Assembly (NCBI GenBank): GCA_003427395.1
Contig: BFEA01000266.1
Span: forward strand, 265,243 to 315,385
DNA length: 50,143 bases
Source: Chara braunii
Lineage: Eukaryota; Streptophyta; Charophyceae; Charales; Characeae
Reading direction: 5' to 3'
Below, piece after piece: positions 39,212 to 48,318 of this stretch (its first letter is position 1; each line of letters opens with the position of its first letter). Both the position numbers and the translations under genes were made by a program. Below the pieces are notes generated by a model. That model was given only the letters and a program-made list of their open reading frames with translations. It was not told the DNA's origin and ran no database searches.

Positions 39212-40828
39212 ATGTCAGGATCGAACTTTCTGAAACATGCCAAAAATCAGATTGCCAAGCGACTCATGCGACTTAATCCGGAGGTTTCTCAATCAAGACT
39301 AGATGTAAGAACAGAAGAAATTTTCCAAGAGTTCAAAACATCGCAGTGGCTTGAGTATCTGGAAGAGTTCTATGATAGACAAACCAGCCCGGCTTATGGA
39401 TATTATTGGCATGGCAGAAAAGATCTTGGGGAGAGGAAAAAATCAAGCGGCGGTGGCGACCATGGCAAGGGATCCGGATCGAGCGGAGGTGCGCATGGCA
39501 AAGGATTGCGATCGGGGAGCGGTGCAAGTGACAAGGGTCCGGAACCAAATGACGGTGCAAGCGGCAAGGACGCAAGTCGTGGGGAACGACAACAATCCGA
39601 AAAGTCTAAGGGGCGTCAAACAACAGAAGGCAAGGGATCAGCACCAAGCGGCGGTGGGCATGGCAAACCTACAGGACCAAGCGGCGGTGGTTCAACTGTC
39701 AAAGGGTCTCAGGGGCCTCAAGAAACAGAGTGCAAGGGATCAGGATCGAGTGGTGGTTCAACTCTCGAAGGGTCCCACGGTCGAGTCAAACACGACAGTG
39801 GCCTCGCATTGGAGCGTTCCCGGCTTGACCAAGCGAAGAAACTCACGGTCGAGTCTAACCCGACAGTGGGATCGGAAACGATCGCCAGTGTGACTGGCAA
39901 GGCTTCGGGACCACGAGGGGGCAGTACAACTATCGGCGGTGCTTCACCTGTCAAAAAGTCACGCGGTCGTGTCGAACACGACACTCGTCCAGCATTCGAG
40001 CGCTCGCGGCTTGACCAAGCGAAGAAACTCACTGTCGAGTCGAACCCGACAGTGGGATCAGGATCAAATGCCGATACAAGTGGCAAGGCTTCGGGACCAA
40101 TCGGCGTTGTTTCACCTGCCGAAGGGTCACACGGTCGAGTCGGACACGATAGGGGTTCACTATTGGAGCGCTGCCAGCTTGACCGAGCGGAGAAACTCGT
40201 GGTTGAGTCCAACCCCACACAACAATGGGGATCGATTGCCGGTGGGAGTGCCAAAACTTCGGGACGAAAAGGCGGTATGAGTTGCGAGGGCGTGAGTACA
40301 GATGACCAAGTTTGGGCGACTACGATACTAGTGGGCAACAGTGTCGCTATGGAAGTGGATATTACTGGTACACTCACGGAATTGCAGAATCTGATGTCGT
40401 CGTCGACAATGCCAGCCGAAGTAAGCGACACTTTCCAGGACACTTTTGAGGGCGTAAAGGAGGAAGAAACTCTCCATGTACAGGGCATCGAAGAGGATGA
40501 AGGACATATAGTACTAAGTACACCGGAGCAAGCTGTACTTATACAACCTCAACAAACGCTTGAACAACCTCAAACACCACAGTCTGCTAACCTCATGATA
40601 GCTATCGAGGAATCTCCTATTGCGTCATTGCATATGGAAGGTGTGACAGAAGGTCATGTTGAAGAAAAACTGAGAGTTAGCCATCGAGGTGAGCACTTTC
40701 TTATCTTAGGAGCAATATCTAATACTATATGCGGATTAGTGGGTACATCACATACACTCATCTCCCATTGTGTCGATCCCTCAGATGTATTGTTTATTTA
40801 CCTAACTTTGGAACTGTGCGTTTTCTGA
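39212..40828 (+). CDS. Low-complexity repeat protein, 538 codons or spliced at 40688
   Basis: Begins MSGSNFLKHAKNQIAKRLMR with a helical N-terminal ~85 residues (VRTEEIFQEFKTSQWLEYLE). Then a Gly/Ser/Lys-rich stretch, followed by three ~60-residue repeats: HGRVKHDSG, LERSRLDQAKKLTVESNP; GRVEHDTRP, FERSRLDQAKKLTVESNP; and a third, diverged. An acidic Gln/Pro-rich tail follows. The repeats encode the satellite core (GTCGAGTCGAACACGA) as RVEHD and VESNP. A good splice donor, CGAG|GTGAGC, lies at 40688/40689, and the C-terminal residues after it are hydrophobic and unlike the rest, so the last ~46 codons are probably intron. Function unknown. Confidence 0.55.
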   Translation: MSGSNFLKHAKNQIAKRLMRLNPEVSQSRLDVRTEEIFQEFKTSQWLEYLEEFYDRQTSPAYGYYWHGRKDLGERKKSSGGGDHGKGSGSSGGAHGKGLRSGSGASDKGPEPNDGASGKDASRGERQQSEKSKGRQTTEGKGSAPSGGGHGKPTGPSGGGSTVKGSQGPQETECKGSGSSGGSTLEGSHGRVKHDSGLALERSRLDQAKKLTVESNPTVGSETIASVTGKASGPRGGSTTIGGASPVKKSRGRVEHDTRPAFERSRLDQAKKLTVESNPTVGSGSNADTSGKASGPIGVVSPAEGSHGRVGHDRGSLLERCQLDRAEKLVVESNPTQQWGSIAGGSAKTSGRKGGMSCEGVSTDDQVWATTILVGNSVAMEVDITGTLTELQNLMSSSTMPAEVSDTFQDTFEGVKEEETLHVQGIEEDEGHIVLSTPEQAVLIQPQQTLEQPQTPQSANLMIAIEESPIASLHMEGVTEGHVEEKLRVSHRGEHFLILGAISNTICGLVGTSHTLISHCVDPSDVLFIYLTLELCVF

Positions 40829-40963
40829 AGAGAAATACTGCAATTGTTTTGTATGAAGACTTAGTGCAATTGCCATAGATTTTGTATTGGTATTCATGAG
40901 TCAGCTTCAACAACGGAAAGTCGGACTTGTAACTCATTATGTTTTATTTTGTCAATCATGCAG

Positions 40964-41255
40964 GGCGACGAAAAGAACTGTGGAAAACGACACATGTATA
41001 CTCGCAAAGGAAGAGAGAAAAAAATATCATTCGTCGTGGCTTGCAAGCTTTGTCAACTTTGCGTTATTGCTAAAAAATGAGAGAAAAAGTCGTACACCCA
41101 TGACATTTCCATCTGTGAAGCCAGTTGCCTTAAGGATGTTTAAAGTTGTTGGAATAAACCTCACAGAAGAGAAGAAATTGCATCGCGCAGGTTGGAGTTT
41201 ATCTGTTATGGATAGCAGCACTGATGACGAAACAGATAGACAACCAACAACATGA
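40964..41255 (+). CDS. Putative second exon after the 40688 donor
   Basis: A T-rich tract then CATGCAG|GGCGACG gives a splice acceptor at 40963/40964 for an intron of ~275 bp. The open frame RTVENDTCILAKEERKKYHS to MDSSTDDETDRQPTT has protein-like composition (ALLLKNERKSRTPMTFPS, RMFKVVGINLTEEKK). The phase implied by the 40688 donor leads to a different, shorter frame, so donor, acceptor or frame has decayed. Tentative. Confidence 0.35.
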
Positions 41256-41489
41256 GTTCATATCTATGTAGTCTATCACTTGTTTTTGTTTGAAGTCTTA
41301 GTCGCGCTATTGTTGTTTATATGTGTGTTTGTATGCAGTGCATGACCCTTCGTTCCAGATTCCTTTAGCAACAGTACGCTTTACTGTTTAAAAAAAAAAA
41401 GTATCTTGAAATGATTACCGGCAGCACTGAAGAGAATGAAAAATGTGGCATTGTCGATTAGAAGGGGAGGTGGAAGGTGGAAAAGAAAG

Positions 41490-42095
41490 ACGTCATGTTC
41501 GCCACCAAAGATGGAGAATGGTTAAATGATGAAGAAGGTGGATTCGACATGTGCAGAAGTGGCAAAAGATGAAAGTTCTTGTAGTATTCCATCTGTGCAT
41601 ATTCTAAATTCTTTTTTCTTTCCCAGATTGTTAAAAGCTCGGTCCGCTGAAATCGCATACTCCGAAGGGACAAGATGGGTGCAGGACATAAATCTTTTCA
41701 ATTTTGATTTGGTAATTATCCCTCTCCGTTTTGAAAATCATTGGGTCTTAGCTTATGTCAGTATAGATCGCTCTGAGTGTAAATTCCGCCTCGTAGACTC
41801 TCTCCATCGTGTTGACTATGGTCCAGCCCTCAAACTTTTGGCAGGTTTTTTCAGAGCGGAGTTTCAGCGACAAAATCTTCGGGAAAAATATCATGTGGAG
41901 GAGCCTACATCCTACTTTGATACATCAGTAGATGGGATTCCTGCTCAAGAGGATTCTTCTAGTTGTGGTGTTTTTATGTTAGGTTTTGCATCTTTGCTTG
42001 CAAAAGGTCACTTCCCTCCGTTCGGTTTCTCACAAGATAGTAGTCCTGATATGAGACTTACAATAGCATTTGACATTTTATCCATGGTTAGATAG
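41490..42095 (+). pseudogene. Ulp1/SENP-type (C48) cysteine protease domain, one frameshift
   Basis: SUMO-protease-like fold. The entry motif DGEWLNDE at ~41508-41533 is in one frame; after a one-base shift the domain continues as HILNSFFFPRLL, WVQDINLFNFDLVIIPLRF, ENHWVLAYVSID (catalytic His, ~41738), FRLVDSLHR (Asp, ~41796) and IPAQEDSSSCGVFMLGF (oxyanion Gln and nucleophile Cys, ~41940-41960). All four catalytic positions are present. Domain length, ~180 residues, is normal. Ulp1 domains are often carried by DNA transposons (MULE, KDZ/Zisupton types), which fits the mobile-element setting here. Same strand as the ParB-like ORFs, ~300 bp after the preceding exon-like ORF. Confidence 0.82.
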
Positions 42096-42720
42096 GAAAG
42101 TCGATGAGAATTTCAGGTTTTAGGGTTGGAAAAATGAGGTTGACATGTTTACTTAGTGTGAACATTTCGAATGAAAATGTGTATTATAGGCAATTTTTAA
42201 AATATATTGACAATGAATAATGATATTTCATAGACTTCTCATCAATTGTTGATGAGGTTGGCGTGTTTTACTGAGTGACATGTTTACCAAGTGGATTGTC
42301 AATCCTTGAGTGACATTTTTGCAGCTTGTGTACGTGTGAACATTCGAGGTGAAAATTTCTGTTTAATTTCCTTCAACAACTTTCATGTATAACCATTGTT
42401 TTCTCATTGTTTGCTTATTTTTCCCTCAGTTCTTTGTGTCATTTTACAATTAAAATAAAAAATGAACATGAAAATAATTTCACTTTTAACAAAAACACCG
42501 TTGGATGTTATGTCTGTTTGTTTTTCCTTATACCTGATCTTTGACTTTGCTTGTTGTCTTAATACCTTCATGAGCATAGTAGGAAAATTCGCGAAAGCCT
42601 CACTATTGTCGTTTGTCCCTTTTGATCTACTGCTATACTGCGAATGCGTAGTAGCACCTTGCATATTCAGGAATGATTGCGTGCGAGTCATGGGATGATT
42701 AGATGATCGGGTAGTTGTTG
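42096..42720. other. AT-rich 3' flank of the protease ORF
   Basis: No gene. TTGAGTGACAT-like strings recur (42275, 42308). It could hold the 3' UTR or the end of the putative mobile element; no TIR partner is identified. Confidence 0.4.
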
Positions 42721-42751
42721 CCCAGAAACCAGCGAACACCTCGCGGGGATG

Positions 42752-42785
42752 CGTGTAAGTGCGATTTGATATGCGCACTTACACG
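42752..42785. repeat. Perfect hairpin, 12-bp arms
   Basis: CGTGTAAGTGCG and CGCACTTACACG with a 10-nt loop. A similar imperfect hairpin (TGTAAGTGCG / CGCGCAGTTTACA) is at 42912-42948. Confidence 0.7.
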
Positions 42786-43073
42786 TGTCCATGCGCGTCG
42801 ATTCGTAACCACCCACATATGAAAAGGGTTAATGATTGCGGGGATATTGATTGATTGGATGTCTTCAGTGGTCATTCTGCGGCTACAACGAAGCGAGCGT
42901 CCCGTGTGAACACGTGTAAGTGCGATCCAATTCGCGCAGTTTACATGTACACACACGCGGTGATCGCAATCGTCGAACATTAGGATCAACACGGAATTTA
43001 TGAACGCCGAGCTCGGAACTTCCCCAACCGGGCAACTGCGCGCTAAAGAATTCCGTGGCTTCGCAATGACAAA

Positions 43074-43565
43074 ATGACACACTCCCGGGACTCAGATTCG
43101 TCGTGGGATCCAGAGTACTTCACCCCTTGGATAGAAGAGTGCCTCCGACAGAGGTTCCCCTGTTTAATCGAGAATCGACTGTGTCCTAAGGAGTTTCATT
43201 GTGCCATAACCAGCGATCCGCGGTACCCTGATTTCCCCACTTTTGACCACACGCACTACTTTATTTCCTTCGGTTTCGTTGTTATCCCCACTAACTTCCC
43301 TCCCTTCCGTCTTCTTCTCCCGTATCATCAACTCACGGCCATCCCGTGGAATGCCATAGCCCCATACTGGCCCCGCACCCCTTGCGGAAATTGTCGGCGT
43401 CACGGCAATCGACGAGCCCTGGAAACCAGAGGGCCTAACCCAAATATGAGACGACAGCCGCCACGTGGCTGCCCCCAAAGGCCCGACTCATCGGAATCAC
43501 AGCCCTTCCGGGCAGACCTAGCCCTGAACCGCCGCCCCCAAAACACACGAAGCGGACGACCTTGA
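43074..43565 (+). CDS. Unrecognised ORF, 163 aa
   Basis: MTHSRDSDSSWDPEYFTPWI with aromatic and Pro-rich composition (RYPDFPTFDHTHYFISFGFV, LLLPYHQLTAIPWNAIAPYW) then a basic Pro/Arg tail after PCGNC. Style and size recall the extra ORFs of the Gypsy copies, but I find no shared motif with ORF2 or ORF4. A second open frame follows at 43591-43791. Could be a retrotransposon remnant. Confidence 0.4.
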   Translation: MTHSRDSDSSWDPEYFTPWIEECLRQRFPCLIENRLCPKEFHCAITSDPRYPDFPTFDHTHYFISFGFVVIPTNFPPFRLLLPYHQLTAIPWNAIAPYWPRTPCGNCRRHGNRRALETRGPNPNMRRQPPRGCPQRPDSSESQPFRADLALNRRPQNTRSGRP

Positions 43566-43768
43566 ATACACCACGCATGCCATCCGCCTTATGCTGCACG
43601 ACATCGACGCTAGCAGACCGGAGCGAACTTGCCCTCAGCCTTATTGCGCCCGTGCCCCTAGAACCTTGCCACCGGAGATCTCAGTTCTGACCTGGGACTC
43701 CACCCCCACTTTCCCAAAAATCCTTGGCACACCCCTTTTCGCACTTCCAGGCCCACATTCTACTCCGA

Positions 43769-44222
43769 TCAGGAAGTCGTGCTGGGCGTGAGGTTGGGCG
43801 TCACAATATGTCTACCCATCCGGGGGTCCGGATCATAGCCAACAGGGCAAATACCGTTGACCGCCTGACTGGCCTCTTCTATAAAGTGGTGTTTTGAGGG
43901 AGGCCCTTTCACTTGAACAATCGGAAGCTCGAATTCCGTCTCCGAGATTTTCTTTGTAAGTAGAAGGGGGCCCTGGTTTGAGGAAGAACAAATAAGAGGT
44001 ACCAAAAAATTCTCTATTTTGTTCTTCTCGCTCCTCGAAGTGGTAGACATTGGTAATGTCCTGATTAGAGATTGCTTCACCCGCGGCGCAGGTGCTCATG
44101 GGCGAGACAAAATCGGCCAAGCCCAAAAACGGGACCAATACACACCGACCTGGCGGGGCACAGCGCGGCCGCGAGCGCTGCGCCCCGCTCGTGCGATCAA
44201 GCCAAGCGGCACTGGGCGGCAA
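43769..44222 (-). other. Weak minus-strand coding remnant
   Basis: Two overlapping minus frames (44080-43769 and 44222-43833) contain protein-like pieces (FGTSYLFFLKPGPPSTY; SETEFELPIVQVKGPPSKHH) without recognised domains. GGTGAAGCAATCTC at ~44068-44081 recurs at 46906-46919, so the segment belongs to a dispersed repeat. Confidence 0.3.
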
Positions 44223-44279
44223 CCGCGGGGGAGCGGCGTGAAGTCATGCGGCGCTAGGAAGCGGCAAGCGGCAGCGCGA

Positions 44280-45340
44280 CGTGGTGACGGGAGAGAGGGT
44301 TTGGGGTGGTGTGAGGTGGAGGGAGGGAGGGATGAACGGTGACGGGAGTGGTGTATCGCGCGTACAGGGTGGGTTGCTTGGTTTGCCAGCATCATCAGCG
44401 TTAAAAGTGAAGGAGAGAATGATGGATCGAGAGGACTGTGGGTTGGACAGGTAAGTGTATGCACGATGGTTTTTCTCCATGGATCTTCTTATTGGGTGGT
44501 GGTTATTGGGGATTTGCTTGGTGCCGCGATCTGCCTGCGTCACAGGCTGGCGGGGTCGAGATCAGGGAGGGGCGGTTGCTCTATGTGATTCGTGAGCGGC
44601 TTCGATGAAGTCTCCCTGTGATACGTGTTAGATGCCTCGTGCACCCCGTTTTGATGGGCAAGGACGTCGAGGGGTGCGAGGGCGATGGTTCCCGCGAGGT
44701 AGGGGTGACGTCACATGCGAGTGAAGGGGGAGAGGAGGGGAGAGGAGGAAAGGATTCATGGAGGTGCCTGTTCTTCGGTTGTTTAACATGACATACTCAC
44801 CTTCGGCCGTTCTCGAGATTGATCCTTTAATCCTATCATTCTAATAAGTTTCATAATCCCTTAAAAATAAATCTCTGATGATTTTTTCTGATGGTGTTTT
44901 TTTTGATTTAAAGGGTTGATTGAAAGTTTTCTCTGCCGTAGTTTTTCTGATAGTAGATCTTGAGTGGTGGTTCTGTATATCCACTGATTGTCCCAGTTTG
45001 CGCAATAGATTGTCGTTTCAGATGTCTAGTACTTTCCGATTTGCTATCTTCGGTTTAGTGTTTCCTTTATGTTCTTAATTGTTTGTCGGTTTACTGTTTT
45101 CTTTTAGTAATTTCTGATTTACGGTCTGAGCGATTTCTTGAACCTGGGTTCGGGAAATCAGATTCGAAAGTCCGTGAGGACATCAAAATCAACTTCCTAT
45201 TTGAAATTTCATAATAAATCAACTCGTAATTTGGAGTGATTTCCTAAATTGGATGCTACAATCTCAAAAGCCTCTTCTTCTTTTGATTTCTAATTGTACG
45301 TTTCGTGCGATTTCCAGTATTCCTAATTTCTTCTCTTAAT
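44280..45340. other. Purine-rich then T-rich interval, no gene
   Basis: 44280-44760 is G/A-rich with GAGGGGAGAGGAGG runs. 44800-45340 is T-rich and intron-like (CTAATTTCTTCTCTTAATCTC and similar strings). No ORF with protein-like composition. Confidence 0.45.
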
Positions 45341-45456
45341 CTCGTTTACATCTCCTTTTGATTCTTGTTTTAGGGTTTGAGCGATCTCCCTTATTTTCAA
45401 TCCTTTCTCTTGATTTCGTTTTTAACAGAAGGCAGGTTTTCAGGTTTGTCCTTAGG

Positions 45457-46664
45457 GGACCATCTCAAATGGAGAGGGTTGGGATGGAGGCTGGGGGAAC
45501 TACTACTCTGCGAGGATTAGCTTTTGGTGGGAACTGCTCGTTCTTGAGGGAGTGGTGGTTCACTAGGGGGTTGCCCCGAGCTGGGGTCAATAAGGGGAAC
45601 GGGTCGCCCCTTGATGGAGGCAGCTCATGGACAAGAGGGGAGGTTTTTTTCGGATTTGAGGTTAGGGCAAATTTGGTTCTCTGCACGATGGAGAGGTGCT
45701 GCCCTCTCTTTTCCTCTCTTCATCGTGGGGTGAAGGGGTTACTGCGTTAGGGTTTCCTCGGGGGGCTTTTCCAACAGGGAGAAGGGTGGAAGAGGGGTTG
45801 GGGGACCGCCGTTCTGCAGGGACAGGCTTTTGGCGGGAACTGCTTTGTTTCTTAGAGAACGGTGGTCTGTTAGGTGCTTGTCCTGAGTTGGGGTCATTGA
45901 GGAGAAGGGGACTCCTCTCGACGGGGGCAGCTCAAGGACAGGAGGGCGAGGGATTTTGGTAAGAACAAGGGCAACGCTAACTCTCTCCATAGCGGAGAGG
46001 TACTGTCTACTCTTTCCCCTCGGTGTTGTGGAGAGAACAGGAGGGTAGTTCCAAAAAAAAAAAAAAATCATCTACCCCTTTCAGATGTTGTCAGTGGCAT
46101 CTTGATTGGTTCTGAATTTTCAGTTTGGATAGTTTTCATTGTTTCAGCTTCTGTGTAAAAATTTGGATAGATTTCATTTTTCAATTGGAGTAGAGGATTT
46201 TAATTTTTCGTTCGGTTTTGGGAGGTGGTATTTCAGGTTGTCCGTCCCATATGGAGAGGGTTGGGATGGAGGTTGGGAAAACCACTACTCTGCGGGGATC
46301 GGCTTTTGGTGGGAACTGCTCATCCTTGAGGGAGTGGTGGTTCATTAGGGGGCTTGTCCGGAGCTCGGGGCAATAAGGGGAATGGGTCGCCCCTTGACGG
46401 GGGCAGTTCATGGACAAGAGGGAAGGGTAATTTCAAAGTTTTTCTTCTACTCCTGTTAGATGTCCTCAGAAGTATTTTGTTCCCATGCGGAGAGGTTTGG
46501 GATGGAGGTTGGGGGAACCACTATTCTGCTGGGACTGGCTTTTGGTGGGAACTGCTCGTTCTTGAGGGAGTGGTGGTTCGTTGAGGGGCTTGTCCTGAGC
46601 TGGGGTCAATAAGGGGAATGGGTCGCCCCTTGACGGGGGCAGTTCATGGACAAGAGGGAAGTTT
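45457..46664. repeat. Four copies of a ~200-bp repeat
   Basis: Copies at ~45460-45655, 45775-45960, 46240-46430 and 46488-46664. Each carries GAGAGGGTTGGGATGGAGG (weak in the second), GGCTTTTGGTGGGAACTGCT, GAGGGAGTGGTGGTTC, GGGGTCAATAAGGGGAA and GACGGGGGCAG-TCA-GGACA-GAGGG. Spacers of 50-280 bp differ. Copy 2 is the most diverged. Confidence 0.82.
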
Positions 46665-46797
46665 TTGAGATTAGAAGGTAGGGCAAATCTGTTTCTCTGC
46701 ATGATGGTCCATGTTTTTCTAAATGTTCTAAGTGCTTTATCATAGTTCTCAGTTTGTCCTCAGCCGAATGCCAGGTAAGGGCCCTGGTATCCTGAAT

Positions 46798-46872
46798 CAT
46801 TTTTCGTATCATTTGTATATTCCTATATGGGACGCTGGGCCCGGTTCCCAGCACGCGGAGCTCTTTGTCCCC
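46798..46872 (-). repeat. Block shared with the chromovirus 3' end (10004-10062)
   Basis: TGGGCCCGGTTCCCAGCA with similar flanks (ATATGGGACGC here, AAATGGGATGT there). On the minus strand it reads VLGTGPSVPYRNI versus MLGTGPNIPFQNM. It probably marks the end of another, mostly lost, chromovirus copy. Confidence 0.5.

Positions 46873-46875
<3 letters not shown>

Positions 46876-46905
<30 letters not shown>
46876..46905. repeat. Poly-A run
   Basis: About 28 A adjoining AGAGATTGCTTCACC. Confidence 0.8.
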
Positions 46906-46907
<2 letters not shown>

Positions 46908-46941
46908 ATTGCTTCACCTCAGAAGCCTTCCCTTTGCTTTT

Positions 46942-47637
46942 TTAGGCCCTCCTGCCTGCCACTTCTGTTGAGTACGGTGCAGTTCTTGGGGCTCCTTTCT
47001 TCTGTTTTCTCGAAGGCGACTCGGGGCCAATTGATTCTCCTGGTACTTTAACGGCGGTCGGTCCAACTGGCACAGCTAGGAGGGGGTCCACCATCCGAAC
47101 ATCCTCGGCTTCCGTCCTGTCATCAGTTATTAAATATGCCTCTCCAGGTGGTGTTGGTTGGGGTTCCCCCCCTTCTTCTTCTGAGGGCGAATCGTTCAGA
47201 TCAACCCCAGGGGAAGAGGGGGTACCATGGAGGCTAAACAAGGAGTTATCGTGTTTGGTAAAGAATCCAACGGGTTTTGGATTACTTGGGCTATCCTCTG
47301 TCAGTGTGATGATAGTTGCATAGCTAGAGGATGATGTGGGAGGGATAAGGGTAGAAACGGGGCGCCGAAAGGGTGGCGGAGATCTCTCTCTTTCGCGTTC
47401 TCTGTCTCTCAATCCGATCCTGGTCCTCTCACTTTCGCTGTCGGCATCTCTCTCCCTCGCCCTCTCTTTCCCTCTCTCTCTCTCTCTCTCAATCGCAATT
47501 TCCCTCTGTCTTTCCATCTCTCTCACTTTTTCGCCCTCCGGAGGTGGTCTCAAAAAGGTAATTTGAGACCACCTCCGGAGGTGGGGTACGCCCGCGGCCC
47601 CGCAGGCCGCTAACAGAAGGGTCACCGCTTGAAGCAT
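46942..47637 (-). CDS. Arg/Glu-rich ORF, 231 aa, possible retrotransposon remnant
   Basis: Begins MLQAVTLLLAACGAAGV. A basic/acidic alternating stretch follows (EREREIAIERERERGKER-like, encoded by CTCTCTC-rich DNA), then SSSYATIITLTEDSPSNPKP, an acidic SPSEEEGGEPQPTPPGEAYL region and a basic end (PSRKQKKGAP). The C-terminal half looks like real protein; the RE stretch is a microsatellite expansion. Upstream of, and on the same strand as, the chromovirus-like block at 46798-46872. It could be part of a gag region; no CCHC knuckle is seen. Confidence 0.4.
   Translation of the reverse strand: MLQAVTLLLAACGAAGVPHLRRWSQITFLRPPPEGEKVREMERQREIAIERERERGKERARERDADSESERTRIGLRDRERERERSPPPFRRPVSTLIPPTSSSSYATIITLTEDSPSNPKPVGFFTKHDNSLFSLHGTPSSPGVDLNDSPSEEEGGEPQPTPPGEAYLITDDRTEAEDVRMVDPLLAVPVGPTAVKVPGESIGPESPSRKQKKGAPRTAPYSTEVAGRRA
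47535..47581. repeat. Perfect 20-bp inverted repeat
   Basis: CCTCCGGAGGTGGTCTCAAA and its exact complement TTTGAGACCACCTCCGGAGG separated by 7 nt. Each arm starts with the self-complementary CCTCCGGAGG. Confidence 0.9.
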
Positions 47638-47725
47638 TTGGGTAGCGAGCCTCTCCAGTGTGACCCGAAAAATGACTCAAAATTTGGGATTTTGGGTCTT
47701 TTGGTCCTCGTGTGAGTATGCCCTC

Positions 47726-47901
47726 AGGGCGGTCGCCGCACAGCAAACGAAACGAGAACGAAACGAGTGAATCTGCGGACGAAAGGTGACCAAATTCATT
47801 CGTTACTGTTTATAGCAAGCGCATGAAATGAACTTGTTCATTTTCTGTGGGAAGATGCATTCGTTTCGTTTTTCGTTTCGTGTGCCGCGCGGTGACGCCC
47901 T
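47726..47901. mobile_element. MITE, ~176 bp, ~45-bp TIR
   Basis: The left end AGGGCGGTCGCCGCACAGCA, then AACGAAACGAGAACGAAACGA, is inverted at the right end, TTCGTTTCGTTTTTCGTTTCG then TGTGCCGCGCGGTGACGCCCT. Non-coding. The GGGCATACTCACACGAG string of the 1247-1364 element lies directly outside the left end. Confidence 0.75.
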
Positions 47902-48194
47902 CATTGTTTGCGCTCTGTCTTCTCCGCACGGCGGGGAACTTGAAGGCATACCCGATCCCGATGCGGAGTCCCACGGAGAATCCTGGCACCAACTTCGCAG
48001 CGAACGACTCCATCAGTCAGTCAGCGTTTTCTTCGTCCTCCATCTTCCTACCGATAGCCTCGTCTTGCGGCATTGTCTCTTTTTTTCCCTCACCCTTCTA
48101 TTCTTCAGCAAGCTGTGACTCCATCGCTCTGTGCGTCGCCGACATCTCCTGCCCTCTACAACAACCTCACCGAAGAGGGCTGCTGCATCGAGCA

Positions 48195-48217
48195 GGCACA
48201 CACACACACACACACAC
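48195..48217. repeat. (CA)n microsatellite abutting an adapter
   Basis: CA run ending exactly at the adapter sequence at 48218. Confidence 0.9.
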
Positions 48218-48253
48218 CTGTCTCTTATACACATCTAGATGTGTATAAGAGAC

Positions 48254-48255
<2 letters not shown>
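48218..48255. other. Nextera mate-pair junction adapter (assembly artefact)
   Basis: CTGTCTCTTATACACATCT joined head to head with AGATGTGTATAAGAGACAG. This 38-nt sequence is the duplicated Tn5 mosaic end used as the Nextera mate-pair circularisation junction. It lies between a (CA)n and a (GA)n run that therefore may not be neighbours in the genome. Confidence 0.97.

Positions 48256-48314
<59 letters not shown>
48256..48314. repeat. (GA)n microsatellite
   Basis: Uninterrupted GA run starting directly after the adapter. Confidence 0.95.
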
Positions 48315-48318
<4 letters not shown>

